NCBI RefSeq assembly: GCF_004379255.2
Contig: NC_056033.1
Coordinates: forward strand, 5,932,172 to 5,996,171
Direction: 5' to 3'
Origin: Salvia splendens
Lineage: Eukaryota > Streptophyta > Magnoliopsida > Lamiales > Lamiaceae
DNA length: 64,000 nucleotides
Shown: positions 22,692 to 33,009 of the stretch, one piece after another
Position numbering within the stretch: position 1 is the first letter of the stretch
Layout of the letters: each line of letters begins with the position of its first letter
Made by a program: the position numbers and the translations under genes
Notes under the pieces: model-generated
What the model saw: only the letters and a program-made list of their open reading frames with translations
What the model was told of the DNA's origin: nothing
Database searches by the model: none

Positions 22692-22883
22692 TTAGGAACT
22701 TGGCACAAGGATATATTCTTTAGCCATCAACTTTTTTAAATAACAAATTAATCTACGTAAGCAGTTAGTATACTTTGTTGGGGACATTGAACATGCAATG
22801 AATGTCACATGAATAATGCCACGTTTGTTATAAGTGATAGGTAAAGAACTAAAGATGAATTGAATGTGTAGAGAGAAAAAAGA
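22692..22883. repeat. Dispersed repeat, copy C (left part; resumes about 28919)
   Basis: Shares blocks with copy B: TATTAGGAACTTGGCACAAG, GACATTGAACATGCA, GAATGTCAC.TGAATAATGC and GTGTAGAGAGA. It runs into the first (TA)n tract, and its expected continuation (GGTGGAAGCAAAAGCCACCC) is found at about 28947 after four inserted elements. Confidence 0.55.
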
Positions 22884-22898
22884 ATATATATATATATA
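22884..22898. repeat. (TA)n tract 1
   Basis: Alternating AT run at the left edge of the element chain. Confidence 0.9.
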
Positions 22899-24521
22899 GG
22901 GGAGCGTTATTCTCCTTTTCACATCTTAGATCATTTTTCCTTCTTAATATTACGCGTTAGATCTAAGGCATCAACGGATCAGATTGATTCTATAAAACTG
23001 GTTCCGTGTTGCATTATAAAAGGTGGTTGTATGCATTACAGGGTTATTATTGACATTTGACGGAAAAGTAACTGCCACATTTTGGTATCTGCGAATAATG
23101 CACCACATGGTCACGAGTAATGCATATAATTGACTATATAATGCACAATATATGAACTGCAATGCATACGAATAAGATGTACCATGTTATGATGTTTGGA
23201 CACACGTTTCTTGTTTCCCCTAAGGGTTTAATAAGCTTAGGGGCTAGGGTATAGTACGTACACACGTATGCAATCTTCACATGGTAACGAGTAATGAATA
23301 TAATTGACTATATAATGCACAATTGTGAACTGCAATGCATACGAACAAGATGTGCTGTGTTATGATGTTTGACACACGTTTCTTATTTCCCCTAAGGGTT
23401 TAATAAGCTTAGGGGCTAGGGTATAGTACGTACGCATTAATAACAAATTATAAAACGATACGAATAATTCACCAAATTGTCACGAGTAATGGATGTTATT
23501 AACTATATAATGCACAATATGTGAACTGCAATGCATACGAATAAGATGTATCATGTTATGATGTTTGACACACGTTTCTTGTTTCCCCTAAGGGTTTAAT
23601 AAGCTTAGGGGCTAGGGTATAGTACGTAGACATTACTAACAAATTGTTGTTATTGGAATATACGTATGTGCATTATTTGGTTTAGGTAGTGCATTATGTA
23701 GCTGTTAATTGTCATTATCTCAGTATATTATGCATTATTAGAGGTATTGTGTATATGGGTTAATCAACGGATTGAAGATTACATACGTGCATTTAGTAAT
23801 GTCTCCGTACTATACCCTAGCCCCTAAGCTTATTAAACCCTTAGGGGAAACAAGAAACGTGTGTCAAACATCATAACATGGTACATCTTATTCGTATGCA
23901 TTGCAGTTCACATATTGTGCATTATATAGTTAATAACATCCATTACTCGTGACAATTTGGTGAATTATTCGTATCTTTTTATAATTTGTTATTAATGCGT
24001 ACGTACTATACCCTAGCCCCTAAGCTTATTAAACCCTTAGGGGAAACAAGAAACGTGTGTCAAACATCATAACACAGCACATCTTGTTCGTATGCATTAC
24101 AGTTCACAAATTGTGCATTATATAGTCAATTATATCCATTACTCGTTACCATGTGAAGATTACATACGTGTCTACGTACTATACCCTAGCCCCTAAGCTT
24201 ATTAAACCCTTAGGGGAAACAAGAAACGTGTGTCCAAACATCATAACATGGTACATCTTATTCGTATGCATTGCAGTTCACATATTGTGCATTATATAGT
24301 CAATTATATGCATTACTCGTGACCATGTGGTGCATTATTCGTAGCGGTTTCCAGCCATTATTAGATTACTATTGTACCCTCATAATGCACAAAATAGGAC
24401 AAATAATGCAACACGGGATTAATTACCCAATGTTGATCTTGACCGTCCATTTCTCTAATCTAATGGCTGATATTAAGAAGGAAAAAGGAGGAAATATAGG
24501 AAAAGGAAATGAATACATCCC
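22899..24521. mobile_element. (TA)n-bounded element 1: giant hairpin (foldback-like)
   Basis: The element starts GGGGAGCGTTATTCTCC and ends ATACATCCC, between (TA)n tracts. The outer parts share an inverted block (TTTTTCCTTCTTAATAT near 22933 and its complement near 24470). Inside, two arms of about 547 bp (23092-23637 and 23794-24341) are near-perfect inverted copies around a loop of about 156 bp. Each arm holds three direct copies of a unit of about 170-195 bp. No coding frame is supported. It is a non-autonomous foldback-type element; its superfamily is not clear to me. Confidence 0.75.
23217..24216. repeat. Six palindromic CCCCTAAG...CTTAGGGG cores
   Basis: A 27-bp core beginning CCCCTAAGGGTTTAATAAG and ending CTTAGGGG occurs at 23217-23243, 23389-23415 and 23585-23611. 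It occurs in reverse complement at 23821-23847, 24017-24043 and 24190-24216. Each core is itself an imperfect palindrome and contains a telo-box-like AAACCCT word. All six are essentially identical. Confidence 0.9.
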
Positions 24522-24545
24522 TATATATATATATATATATATATA
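24522..24545. repeat. (TA)n tract 2
   Basis: Alternating TA run between elements 1 and 2. Confidence 0.9.
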
Positions 24546-25014
24546 CATAGGGTGATGATCTATGGCAAACACCTCTTAACCATATAACTAGAGAACAAAT
24601 CACAGCCACAAGATCAAGAAAATCAAGGGCTAGTATTAATACATGTAATTTTTTAATTTAAGGAGAAATTAGTTCCTTCAATTACAAATTTACTCCACAA
24701 TAACAATGCGGGGTATAATAGTCATTGCAGCCAAAATTAGTTGTTCAACTTTGCGTGAGTTTTGAATTCATTTGATCAAATCACATAATTGAGAAGGAAT
24801 CTGCGCAATATTTTTATCTCCATTTTTAACTAGTTTCAGTTGTCGTCGGAATGCTGCAGCTCCAGTTCCGCCGCTTGCGGCTGCATTGCGATGTGATTTT
24901 GACCCCTACATCATATCAACTCCAAATCTCTGCCGCGGCCGTTCAGTTTTGTGCAATTCCGAGCCCAATCACGGCTTCATTTCGCCCATTGTCATCTCCA
25001 AGCACCCACGGGCG

Positions 25015-25329
25015 TCAACTGCAAGTCGAGATGCCGACTTTTCCAGCGGCGGTTCTTCTACTGTTGCGTCCACGAACGATCACCTGTATCTCCTTGGATA
25101 CGGCCGGCCTCGGGTCTCTTACCGATCGGCGGAGTTTTCCTTTGGTGCCGGAGCTGCGGCGGCGGCGAAAGGTGGGGACGCAGAGCGACAGGAGGAAGAG
25201 AATGAGCAAAATCACTGCTCCGATTACTATTCCGATCACCACCCATAGCTGCAGCCCGAAGATCGATGTCCTGTTAGAGAGCTTCATGTTCCCAAGCAAT
25301 GTATGTAAAAATGACATTTTTGTTGTCAC
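25015..25329 (-). pseudogene. Captured receptor-like kinase N-terminal fragment
   Basis: The minus-strand frame reads MKLSNRTSIFGLQLWVVIG, then a hydrophobic membrane segment and the basic stop-transfer FRRRRSS, then AVSKEIQVI. This is the start of the At5g18500/At2g42960-type plant receptor-like kinases, which open with a short extracellular stub, F-G-L-x-x-W-x-V-I-G, a membrane helix and SKEI. The frame is lost after about 90 residues and no kinase domain follows. The preceding sequence (25330-25480) may be its 5' UTR. I infer capture of a first exon by element 2. Confidence 0.7.
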
Positions 25330-25367
25330 TCAGATCCACAAAATCTACCAATTCTCCATGTATCTTT

Positions 25368-25482
25368 GTGCGAGAATTGAAGAGTGCGAACAGTGTGTGA
25401 GAGAGTTAAGGTGAAAATTAGTCATGCGAGAATTGAAGAGTGCGAACAGTGTGTGAGAGAGTTAAGGTGAAAATTAGTCATG
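25368..25482. repeat. 57-bp tandem duplication
   Basis: The block starting TGCGAGAATTGAAGAGTGCG is present twice in direct order, at 25368 and about 25425, nearly identical. It lies in the possible captured 5' UTR. Confidence 0.85.
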
Positions 25483-25748
25483 CATGGAGAAAGCTGAAGT
25501 GGCTGTGAGATAGGAATTAAATGTGTTTGTGTGATCAGTAAGCAGGCTGCAGTTGTTGGTTTAATGGATTTGTATTCAATGAATTCGTATCCGCCGGCAA
25601 ATTGATTTTCCGGCGAATGTGTGTAGAGAGAGAATCGGTGAACTGGAGAGTTGATGTGTGTGTTTGTTTCCCACAATACGTGATTTTCCGGCGAGTGTGT
25701 TTCCCACACATCATTTCGCCGCCAATCAACGCTCTTGTTAACAACATA

Positions 25749-26308
25749 GTGATGTGTTTTGTAAACAAGAGTGAAGTAAAATCATGCTAAAAGTGATGTG
25801 TTTTGTAAACAAGAGTGAAGTACAATCATGTTAAGAGTGATGTGTTTTGTAGACAACAGTGAAGTAAAATCAGGCTAAGAGTGATGCGTTTTGTAAACAA
25901 GAGTGAAGTAAAATCATAATAAGAGTGATGTGTTTTGTAAACAAGAGTGAAGTAAAATCATGCTAAGAGTATGTGTTTTGTAAATAAGAGTGAAGTAAAA
26001 TCAGAATAAGAGTGATGTGTTTTGTAAACAAGAGTGAAGTAAAATCAGAATAAGAGTGATGTGTTTTGTAAACAAGAGTGAAGTAAAATCATGCTAAGAA
26101 TGATGTGTTCTGTAACAAGAGTGAAGTAAAATCATGCTAAGAGTGATGTGTTCTGTAAACAAGAGTGAAGTAAAATCATGCTAAGAGTGATGTGTTTTGT
26201 AAACAAGAGTGAAGTAAAATCAGAATAAGAGTGATGTGTTTTGTAAACAAGAGTGAAGTAAAATCAGAATAAGAGTGATGTGTTTTGTAAACAAGAGTGA
26301 AGTAAAAG
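25749..26308. repeat. 44-bp minisatellite, about 13 copies
   Basis: Units of 43-45 bp begin GTGATGTGTTTTGTAAACAA and continue with GAGTGAAGTAAAATC. They start at about 25749, 25792, 25836, 25880, 25925, 25968, 26012, 26056, 26100, 26143, 26187, 26231 and 26275. Two subtypes (CATGCTAAGA and AGAATAAGA ends) alternate in blocks, suggesting higher-order duplication. Confidence 0.92.
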
Positions 26309-26572
26309 TTTTTTAGTTGTTGAAATAAATCATCAGTTACATGGATAAAAATATTGCAGATAAAAAATATGAGCAAGTTTATCAACATTAATTAAATATC
26401 CAGGAATAACTATGACAAATAAAAGAGAAAGAAAAAGTGACAGTTCTTCAATTTCCTTCCAAATTTCTTCTAAGCTTATGTTACTCTTCTCGACAGTCCA
26501 CAACTCCACCTTTCTTTTACAATCTTCCAACAAACACTTGAACAACTTTCATCTCTCATTCAATATCAATGA

Positions 26573-26760
26573 ATGAGTGCGGCGTTGATATGGTGGAGGC
26601 GGATGATGAGCTCGGCGGCGGAGCCTACATCGTCGCCGCCTTCATCGGTGAAGAACAGCGAGTCGCCGGAGGTGAAGGCCGAGAAAGGTGGCGTTGTGGT
26701 TTCGAGCTATTGGGGAATTTCGAGACCTAAGATTACGAGGGAGATTTGGAAGGAGATTTG
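26573..26760 (+). pseudogene. Captured alternative oxidase (AOX1-like) exon fragment
   Basis: The plus-strand frame has WRRMMSSAAEP, then a Ser/Pro/Glu-rich stretch and VVVSSYWGISRPKITRE. The last phrase is characteristic of plant mitochondrial AOX1 just ahead of the conserved DG-WPWNCF region. The match stops right after TRE. The membrane and di-iron domains are absent, so no activity is possible. Identification rests on my recognition of this short conserved phrase. Confidence 0.65.
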
Positions 26761-26944
26761 AAAATCTGGAAGGAAATCTGGAAGGAAATGAAACGTGATT
26801 TTGAATTTCATAATGTATTTTCCAAAAATACCCTTGGCCTATTTTAGATTATTAAAATAAATAATATTTGTTCCATTAAGATGTGTGGCTGAGATTTGTT
26901 CTCTAGTTATACACTTAAGATTAGTTATATCTTGATCACTAACC

Positions 26945-26968
26945 TATATATATATATATATATATATA
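26945..26968. repeat. (TA)n tract 3
   Basis: Alternating TA run between elements 2 and 3. Confidence 0.9.
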
Positions 26969-27982
26969 GAGGTGTGATCAAATACAAACTCTCATTTATC
27001 ATGCAAACTACAAACTCTAATCACACACCATCATTATAACTAATCTACGGCTGTTAGGAGGTTACAAATTCGATGTCACCGGGCAGTACAATTTATGTCA
27101 GCGGGGGGTGTATATGGAAATATTTTTTGCCGGCAGTTACATACATCCTCATTTCACTTCAATTCTGCTTTGATTTTGTTGTTGATCCTCCTGTTATTTT
27201 TGTTGTTGACATTGCTGAAGGTGTGTTGCTGACATTATTAATTTGATGTTGACATTTGGTGTTAACATTATTGGAAATGTACATTTTTAGAGTTGGTGTT
27301 GTCATTGTTCCCAAACGAATGATTTTAGAGTTGTTGTTTACATTGTTGTTGACATCGTTGATGGTGTGTTGATCACATTCTGCTTTGATTTTGTTGTTGC
27401 TCCTCCGGTTATTTTTGTTGTTGACATTGCTGAAGGTGTGTTGCTGACATTATTAGTTTGCTGTTGACATTTGGTGTTAACATTATTGGAAATGTATGAT
27501 TTTCCATTGTTGTTGACATTGTTGATGAAAATTGGGGTTTTCAATGGAAACCTCACCTCCGGCTGACGCTCCAGCCGCTTGACCCGCTCGCCTCGCAGAA
27601 CTCATGTCAACGCGATCCTTGAAGAACGGCGATTGCGTGGAGTACAGATTCGAAACGGTGGAATGGAGGAAATTGGAGAGGCTAGACATGTTTAATGGGT
27701 GGAGCATTGAACATGCTTAATTGATGGAATGGAAGAGAGAGGGGAAGACGTGATAAATGAGAGGTGCGATGAATACCCGATATTATTGGGATTCCTTAAT
27801 CTAAACGGATTTTGTGATTTTAGCTTATAATTTTTGTCCCAAAAATAACCCTTGGTGACATCTTTTATAAGCTATGTTGACATGTTGAGAGCCCATAAAT
27901 TAGAACCGTCGATTAAATATACTTAATGGATGAGATTATAGTTTGCATAGTTTGTATTTTAGGGAGTTTGTATATTATCACG

Positions 27983-27986
<4 letters not shown>
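26969..27986. mobile_element. (TA)n-bounded element 3
   Basis: Starts GAGGTGTGATCAAATACAAA and ends TATATTATCACGACCC. An imperfect inverted pair is ATGCAAACTACAAACTC (near 27000) and TAGTTTGCATAGTTTGTA (near 27940). A 118-bp internal block is duplicated directly (27165-27282 and 27379-27496). It is rich in GTTGACAT words. A minus-strand frame at 27483-27707 begins MLHPLNMSSLSNFLHSTVSN; it may be a captured gene piece but I do not recognise it. Confidence 0.65.

Positions 27987-28026
<40 letters not shown>
27987..28026. repeat. (TA)n tract 4
   Basis: Alternating TA run between elements 3 and 4. Confidence 0.9.
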
Positions 28027-28030
<4 letters not shown>

Positions 28031-28248
28031 TGTGATCAATTGAGATTTTTTAGCCTAATTGAGAATTGAGATGCATTATAAGCCACTCATTTTTATTAAA
28101 TGAGTGGTCCAGAATTTGCCACATGGAAAATATTTTTACATTAATTAATTATGAAAGGGCAGATTTGTAATTTCATCATACATTTTATTTAATAAATATT
28201 TTTTTATTTTTTTTAAAAAAATTAATTTTTTTTTCGATTTTTTATTTT

Positions 28249-28279
<31 letters not shown>

Positions 28280-28837
28280 TATTTTTTTTATTTTTTCATT
28301 TTTTTATTTTTATTTTTTTTGTCAACTACATATACAATTCATGTCAACTACACACATATAATGTCAACTACATATACAATTCATGTCAACTACACATATA
28401 TAATGTCAACTACATATACAATTCATGTCAACTACACATATATAATGTCAACTATAAGCTGTTGACATTTGATGTGCAGGCTATTGACATTTGATGTGCA
28501 GGGCTATTGACATTTGATGTGCAGGCTACACATCGTAGTTGACATAATGTCTCACTAGTTGACATCGCGCGAAAATTAAAAATAATTAAAAAAATAATTA
28601 AAAAAATTTAAAAAAATTTAAAAATTTTATAAAAAAATTTAAAAAATAAAAAAAATTACATTTTTTTTAGTTGTTGACATTTTAATACGAGTTGTTGACA
28701 TTTGATATTTTGGCTATTGAAATGAAATGACGATAATACCCCTTAGTTGACATAATCTACTTGCAGTTGACATTTCAAAATGAGTGGCTGAATGCATCTC
28801 AATTCTCAATTAAGCTAAAAAATCTCAACCTAACAGG

Positions 28838-28841
<4 letters not shown>
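28027..28841. mobile_element. (TA)n-bounded element 4
   Basis: Starts GGGTTGTGATCAATTGAGAT and ends CTAACAGGACCC. Long imperfect inverted ends are visible: GAGATTTTTTAGC with AATTGAGAATTGAGATGCAT and CCACTCATTTT on the left, and their complements on the right (28778-28828). The interior holds T-rich and A-rich tracts and three copies of a GTCAACTACATATACAATTC unit (28321-28453), then three copies of CTATTGACATTTGATGTGCA (28456-28525). No coding frame. Confidence 0.75.

Positions 28842-28918
<77 letters not shown>
28842..28918. repeat. (TA)n tract 5, long
   Basis: About 77 bp of uninterrupted TA, the longest microsatellite in the window, ending the chain of elements. Confidence 0.95.
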
Positions 28919-28923
<5 letters not shown>

Positions 28924-29566
28924 TTTTCTTGTCTCCTGCTCTTTAGGTGGAAGCAAAAGCCACCCAAGTCAATATAGATTTGGAGGTACATATTCGAATA
29001 ATTACATTATAACGGATAATGGGAAATGCTATTTTTAATTCTTTTAAAAATAATAAACTATGTCTAGCTAAATGAAGTACTAAACAAAGTGAAATATACT
29101 TTTACTTTTTCAAATAAAAATAGAGATGGACTCGCAAATTTTAATACTCCGTATTTGACATGATTCGCTTACTAGTTTCTAATGTTAGTACGGTTGTCTT
29201 AGTTGGATCATCATGGTTGTGTTCGACAAGGCTATCTTACAACGTTCCGGTGACTGTGACTGTGACGATATTGTGACAACATTTTCTTGGATATAATTAT
29301 CTTCAATGTGGTAAATTGTTTCTCAAATAAGCAAATTATAAATGTAAATGCAAGTACGTTTCGTATAACATAAAATCAATCCATTTTTGTAATACCCACC
29401 AATGCTGCAACGTTAGAGGAGAGAAGATCTCAGATATCTCATTCTTATTATTTTGGTTATACAAACATGGAGTAATATAGTAAATTTTATAATATATCAT
29501 GAGGTATATAGATATGTATTCCCTATCCTACAAAAAAAATCCTTTGCACAAACATTCTTTACTAAT
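28919..29566. other. Right flank of element chain and spacer
   Basis: The first 60 bp continue dispersed repeat copy C (GGTGGAAGCAAAAGCCACCC). The rest is AT-rich sequence downstream of the next gene, with no further feature seen. Confidence 0.5.
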
Positions 29567-32500
29567 TTAAGCAGGCTTTTTCAAGCCCAGCCCGCAAATT
29601 TCAGCATCGCTCGGCCCAACCCAATGGGCCGCTCGCTTCTTGAATTTCTCAAATCCATCAACACACTTATCCATATTCAAAGCCCATATTCTCTTCCTAG
29701 CCAAAGCAAGCTTTTTTCCAGCTGAATTATCAAAAACAGTCTCCCACCCTTCTTCCCACTCACCATGTGCATCACATAGCTCAAGTGTGTTATTAGCCCA
29801 CTCAGTCCAGCTCCATGATCTATAAAGCCCGCTCATCATCGGCCCGACGCAAGTCCCGCTGCACACGGGCTTGCAGGGCCTGCATTTCGCACCGCTAAGT
29901 GGGCCTCGGCTTGACAAGGCCGCCACAGGCACTCCGTTGCGGCCAACAGGATAGGGGTACTGGCGATCCGATACCACACAAAACGGGAGGCGTTTAGTGG
30001 TGTATCGGACATTCTGGGTTGAGAGTTGGGCCTTGAAGGCAGTCTCCGAGTTGAGTTGGGTCAGACCAGCTGAGTCGAGCTGAGATATCAAGGAGAGTCG
30101 TGAAAGTGCTACAACCGAACTGTTGTAGTCACCTACGCCAAAACGGTCATTGAGGCCACCGTAGGATGAACCGGGGGGTACAACATACTTGCCTGGGATG
30201 AAGTTCTCCGGCCCTAACGGGTCAGACCAGTACCCATCTACCCGGGTTCGGATAATCCAATCGTAGGTGAAGTTGTTCTTTTCTTGATGAGCTTTGATCA
30301 TAGGTAAACACCCTTCTACCAGATGGAAATATTGCAACAAGCCCTGCAAGAAGAATATAAGGGGTGGTGAGATCAAATGACCATTTTACCATGATTTACA
30401 TCACACTATATCATTGTATTTTATAATTAAATATGAAACGTATGGCATATATATTGATTATATTTCAATTAATAATCCACAATTTAGGACATTATTTTAA
30501 CAATCCAAATATATGCCTTGTTTGGCAGATTATACTTGATGGGGAAAATATTTCTAGAATCATGCAGATTATAGAATATTAGCAACAATTAAGATAAAGG
30601 AGTTCACATCACACACCTAAAAACATGAACTTAACAAGCCAACAACCTATCTCACCTACTTTCATTATTCACATTTTCACTCTATAGATAAAGTAGGCAA
30701 ATTATAGAGTTGTCCCAGCTGCAACCAAATTTGCATCTAATTGAGTTTTATACTTAATGTGGAAGAACAATCACTATCCAAAATTAATTAGAGCCCACTT
30801 ATTCTAGACTATAGTCTATATTTGGTAGCAAGGGACTACTCCATTAATTGGTGATAACCAGTGATATTAAAGACTTATTCTAACCTAAAATAAGACCAAA
30901 ACTCGTTGCAACGGCTTACTAGTAGAGTGGGGTGATTTCGGCTAAGCGCTCGGGCCTCAACAGTGAATGTATTATAACAACTCAAACCCAACACATGTCA
31001 GTTCCTAAGTTTCTCTAGCCACCCAAAAAATCAGGTTGTAATTCAAATAGAAATAAATAAACACAAGTATTGAAAGTCCAAAGATGGTTTTCAGTTTATC
31101 CCAAGACCAGTAATGTATTAGTCAAGAAACAAATATAACCATATGAGGCATAATTTCTTCACTAGCACAAAGCAAAAGATTTTGACTTGAAGTCAGACGA
31201 CATCCAAATTCACAAGCTTTGCTACACGAAACATCTGCCTGCAACCTGATTAATAAAACAAACCTCATTCATCTTGATGTCGTGTTTCTAGTTCAAGACT
31301 ATAGAAGCTGACTGTAGGTGAGTCATATAAAAACTGCTTAAAGGTCTGTACTTCAACTGTTCAACATGTGTCACATCCTCATGTTCTGCAATCCCATTTT
31401 CTTTCCAACAGAATTTGGGTGCCGGAAGCATGTTTTGTTAGTAGTTAGCTCACAACTTTCATACTTCAAACTCAATAGAGAAACTAAAGCTCATTATATG
31501 CCGAGAATATGCACAGCTTCAATATACACAACGACCTAAGACACCAGGTTAACACTCTGCAATTACATTCCAAAATCAAACACCGCAGCCGACTTCCCAC
31601 CACAAACATCATCTATAATCAGGTGGAATACCAAGTAGACAACGATGAATGCCTTCAAAGAGTGTGTGGTTCCAATTATTTAGGGGAAGACCAGCAAACT
31701 AGTCAATTAAAAGACATGATTATTCAGATTTATACTAGTCAAGTTTCAAGAATGAAGTCAAACAAATTTCCATCAAGTAATTGATTCATTCACAATTTCA
31801 AATATTGCTGCAGAAATTGAACCAGCAAAGAATTTTCAAGAATGGCACCACAAACATGACCAAATTATCAAGGCCTACTACTTTTCTTAGAGCTAAAAAC
31901 TGCAAATGGATGAAGACAAAAAAGAGCCAAAATCAAACAAAATATAGACACGAGGAAGTAAAATCATAGCCAACATCATAAGCTTTTCTGCCCTTACTCC
32001 CAAATTTCGGCGACAGATACAACAAATAAACCAATCAATTCAAACACCCGTTCTCCCCCAACCAATAACACAATTGAAAGCGCAACCAGAAACTGTGAAT
32101 CGAGATCGATTATCGAAATTAAACATAAAATCACTTTTTAAGAAACAATTAATAACAGATTAGTCGTGCATCGCAAATTACGCTGTGCGTTAATCAAGCG
32201 AGTTAGCATTTTTATACCTGTATACCGTTGGGCGAGTTGCTAGGCGTGAGCACTCGGAGCTGCGATTCGGTCTCGGGAACCGGCTGGGGCTTGAATATCC
32301 TCACGCTGGCAATTCTAGGCGCGTCGCTGAGCAACTGCAGCTTGTAGGCGTTCGAATCGAGCGGGCAGTGGAGGAAGAGATCCGAATTCTCGTAAACGCG
32401 AAGGATCCTCTCGACGATGGAGGGGCCGGTGAGCTCGAAGCGCCGCGCCCCGCCCACCAAACAAACCGCAATTCTGGAGCCGTTGAGCTGCCGGGTCGGG

Positions 32501-32703
32501 TTAGGGCGGTGATTGGGGGGGTGGAGTATGGATTTGAAAGAGGCGGCTTTAGGGAGGGAGATGGGGATGGCGGCGGCGGAGGAGGAGGAGATGGAAATGT
32601 AGGTGAAAAAGGTGACGGATGAGATGAGGAGGAGCACGAGGCGCCAGTCGAGATCCAAGGCCCGCTTCGGGAGCTGCGTGAGGCTCTTTGCCGGACTTTT
32701 CAT
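29567..32703 (-). CDS. Two-exon type II membrane protein, DUF7796 glycosyltransferase-like
   Basis: Exon 1 is 32703-32218 and exon 2 is 30343-29567, joined across a 1,874-bp GT-AG intron in phase 0, giving 420 residues. Residues about 20-42 are a single hydrophobic anchor ([20 protein letters not shown]) after a basic N-terminus, suggesting a type II Golgi/ER membrane protein. The lumenal part begins with [19 protein letters not shown] and continues with [15 protein letters not shown] and many Cys ([12 protein letters not shown]). It resembles plant DUF7796 proteins, which look like glycosyltransferases. Activity and substrate are unknown. The long intron holds no recognised element. Confidence 0.8.
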
Positions 32704-33009
32704 TTGAACGGAAAAGGAGTGCTTTATCTCTCAACTTTTGTCGCTTTGTTTGTTCTTCCCATGAGAGAGAGAAAGAGAGCTTTGGATGGAGAAACTGCAA
32801 CTCCGGCAAATAGAGTTAGAAACAAGTTTGAATTTTGGAAGGATTTGGATGTGAAGAGTGCGAGAGGAATTGGTTGGTTGGGAGATTTGAATTGATGATG
32901 TTTATTAAGCTTTCAGGTTTGGAATACGGGTTTTATAATGATGAAGAGAGAAACGTGATGGGTCCGGAAAAGCAGAGGGATTGCGTGATTTTATGTAAAT
33001 CGAGGTTTA

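Larger units (their letters stand above)
24550..26944. mobile_element. (TA)n-bounded element 2: carrier of captured host gene pieces
   Basis: The element runs from GGGTGATGATC to CTTGATCACTAACC. The subterminal words ACTAGAGAACAAATCACAGC (near 24588) and TGTGGCTGAGATTTGTTCTC (near 26883) are an imperfect inverted pair. The 2.4-kb interior contains a receptor-like-kinase 5' fragment, a 44-bp minisatellite and an alternative-oxidase-like fragment. There is no transposase, so it is a Pack-type non-autonomous element. Confidence 0.7.

Noticed and set aside
23217..24216. Interstitial telomere or CRISPR-like array
   Set aside because: Only one telo-box word per unit and a mirrored layout of long units; it is a foldback element, and CRISPR is not expected in a plant nucleus.
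24851..25414. Plus-strand 187-residue frame over the captured fragment
   Set aside because: It is the complement of the receptor-like-kinase piece and shows no domain of its own.
22899..28841. Helitron interpretation of the (TA)n-bounded elements
   Set aside because: Helitrons insert between A and T and lack inverted ends; these have inverted subterminal words and (TA)n on both sides and no CTRR hairpin end.
29453..29725. Plus-strand frame over the DUF7796-like gene end
   Set aside because: Shadow of exon 2 and its flank.
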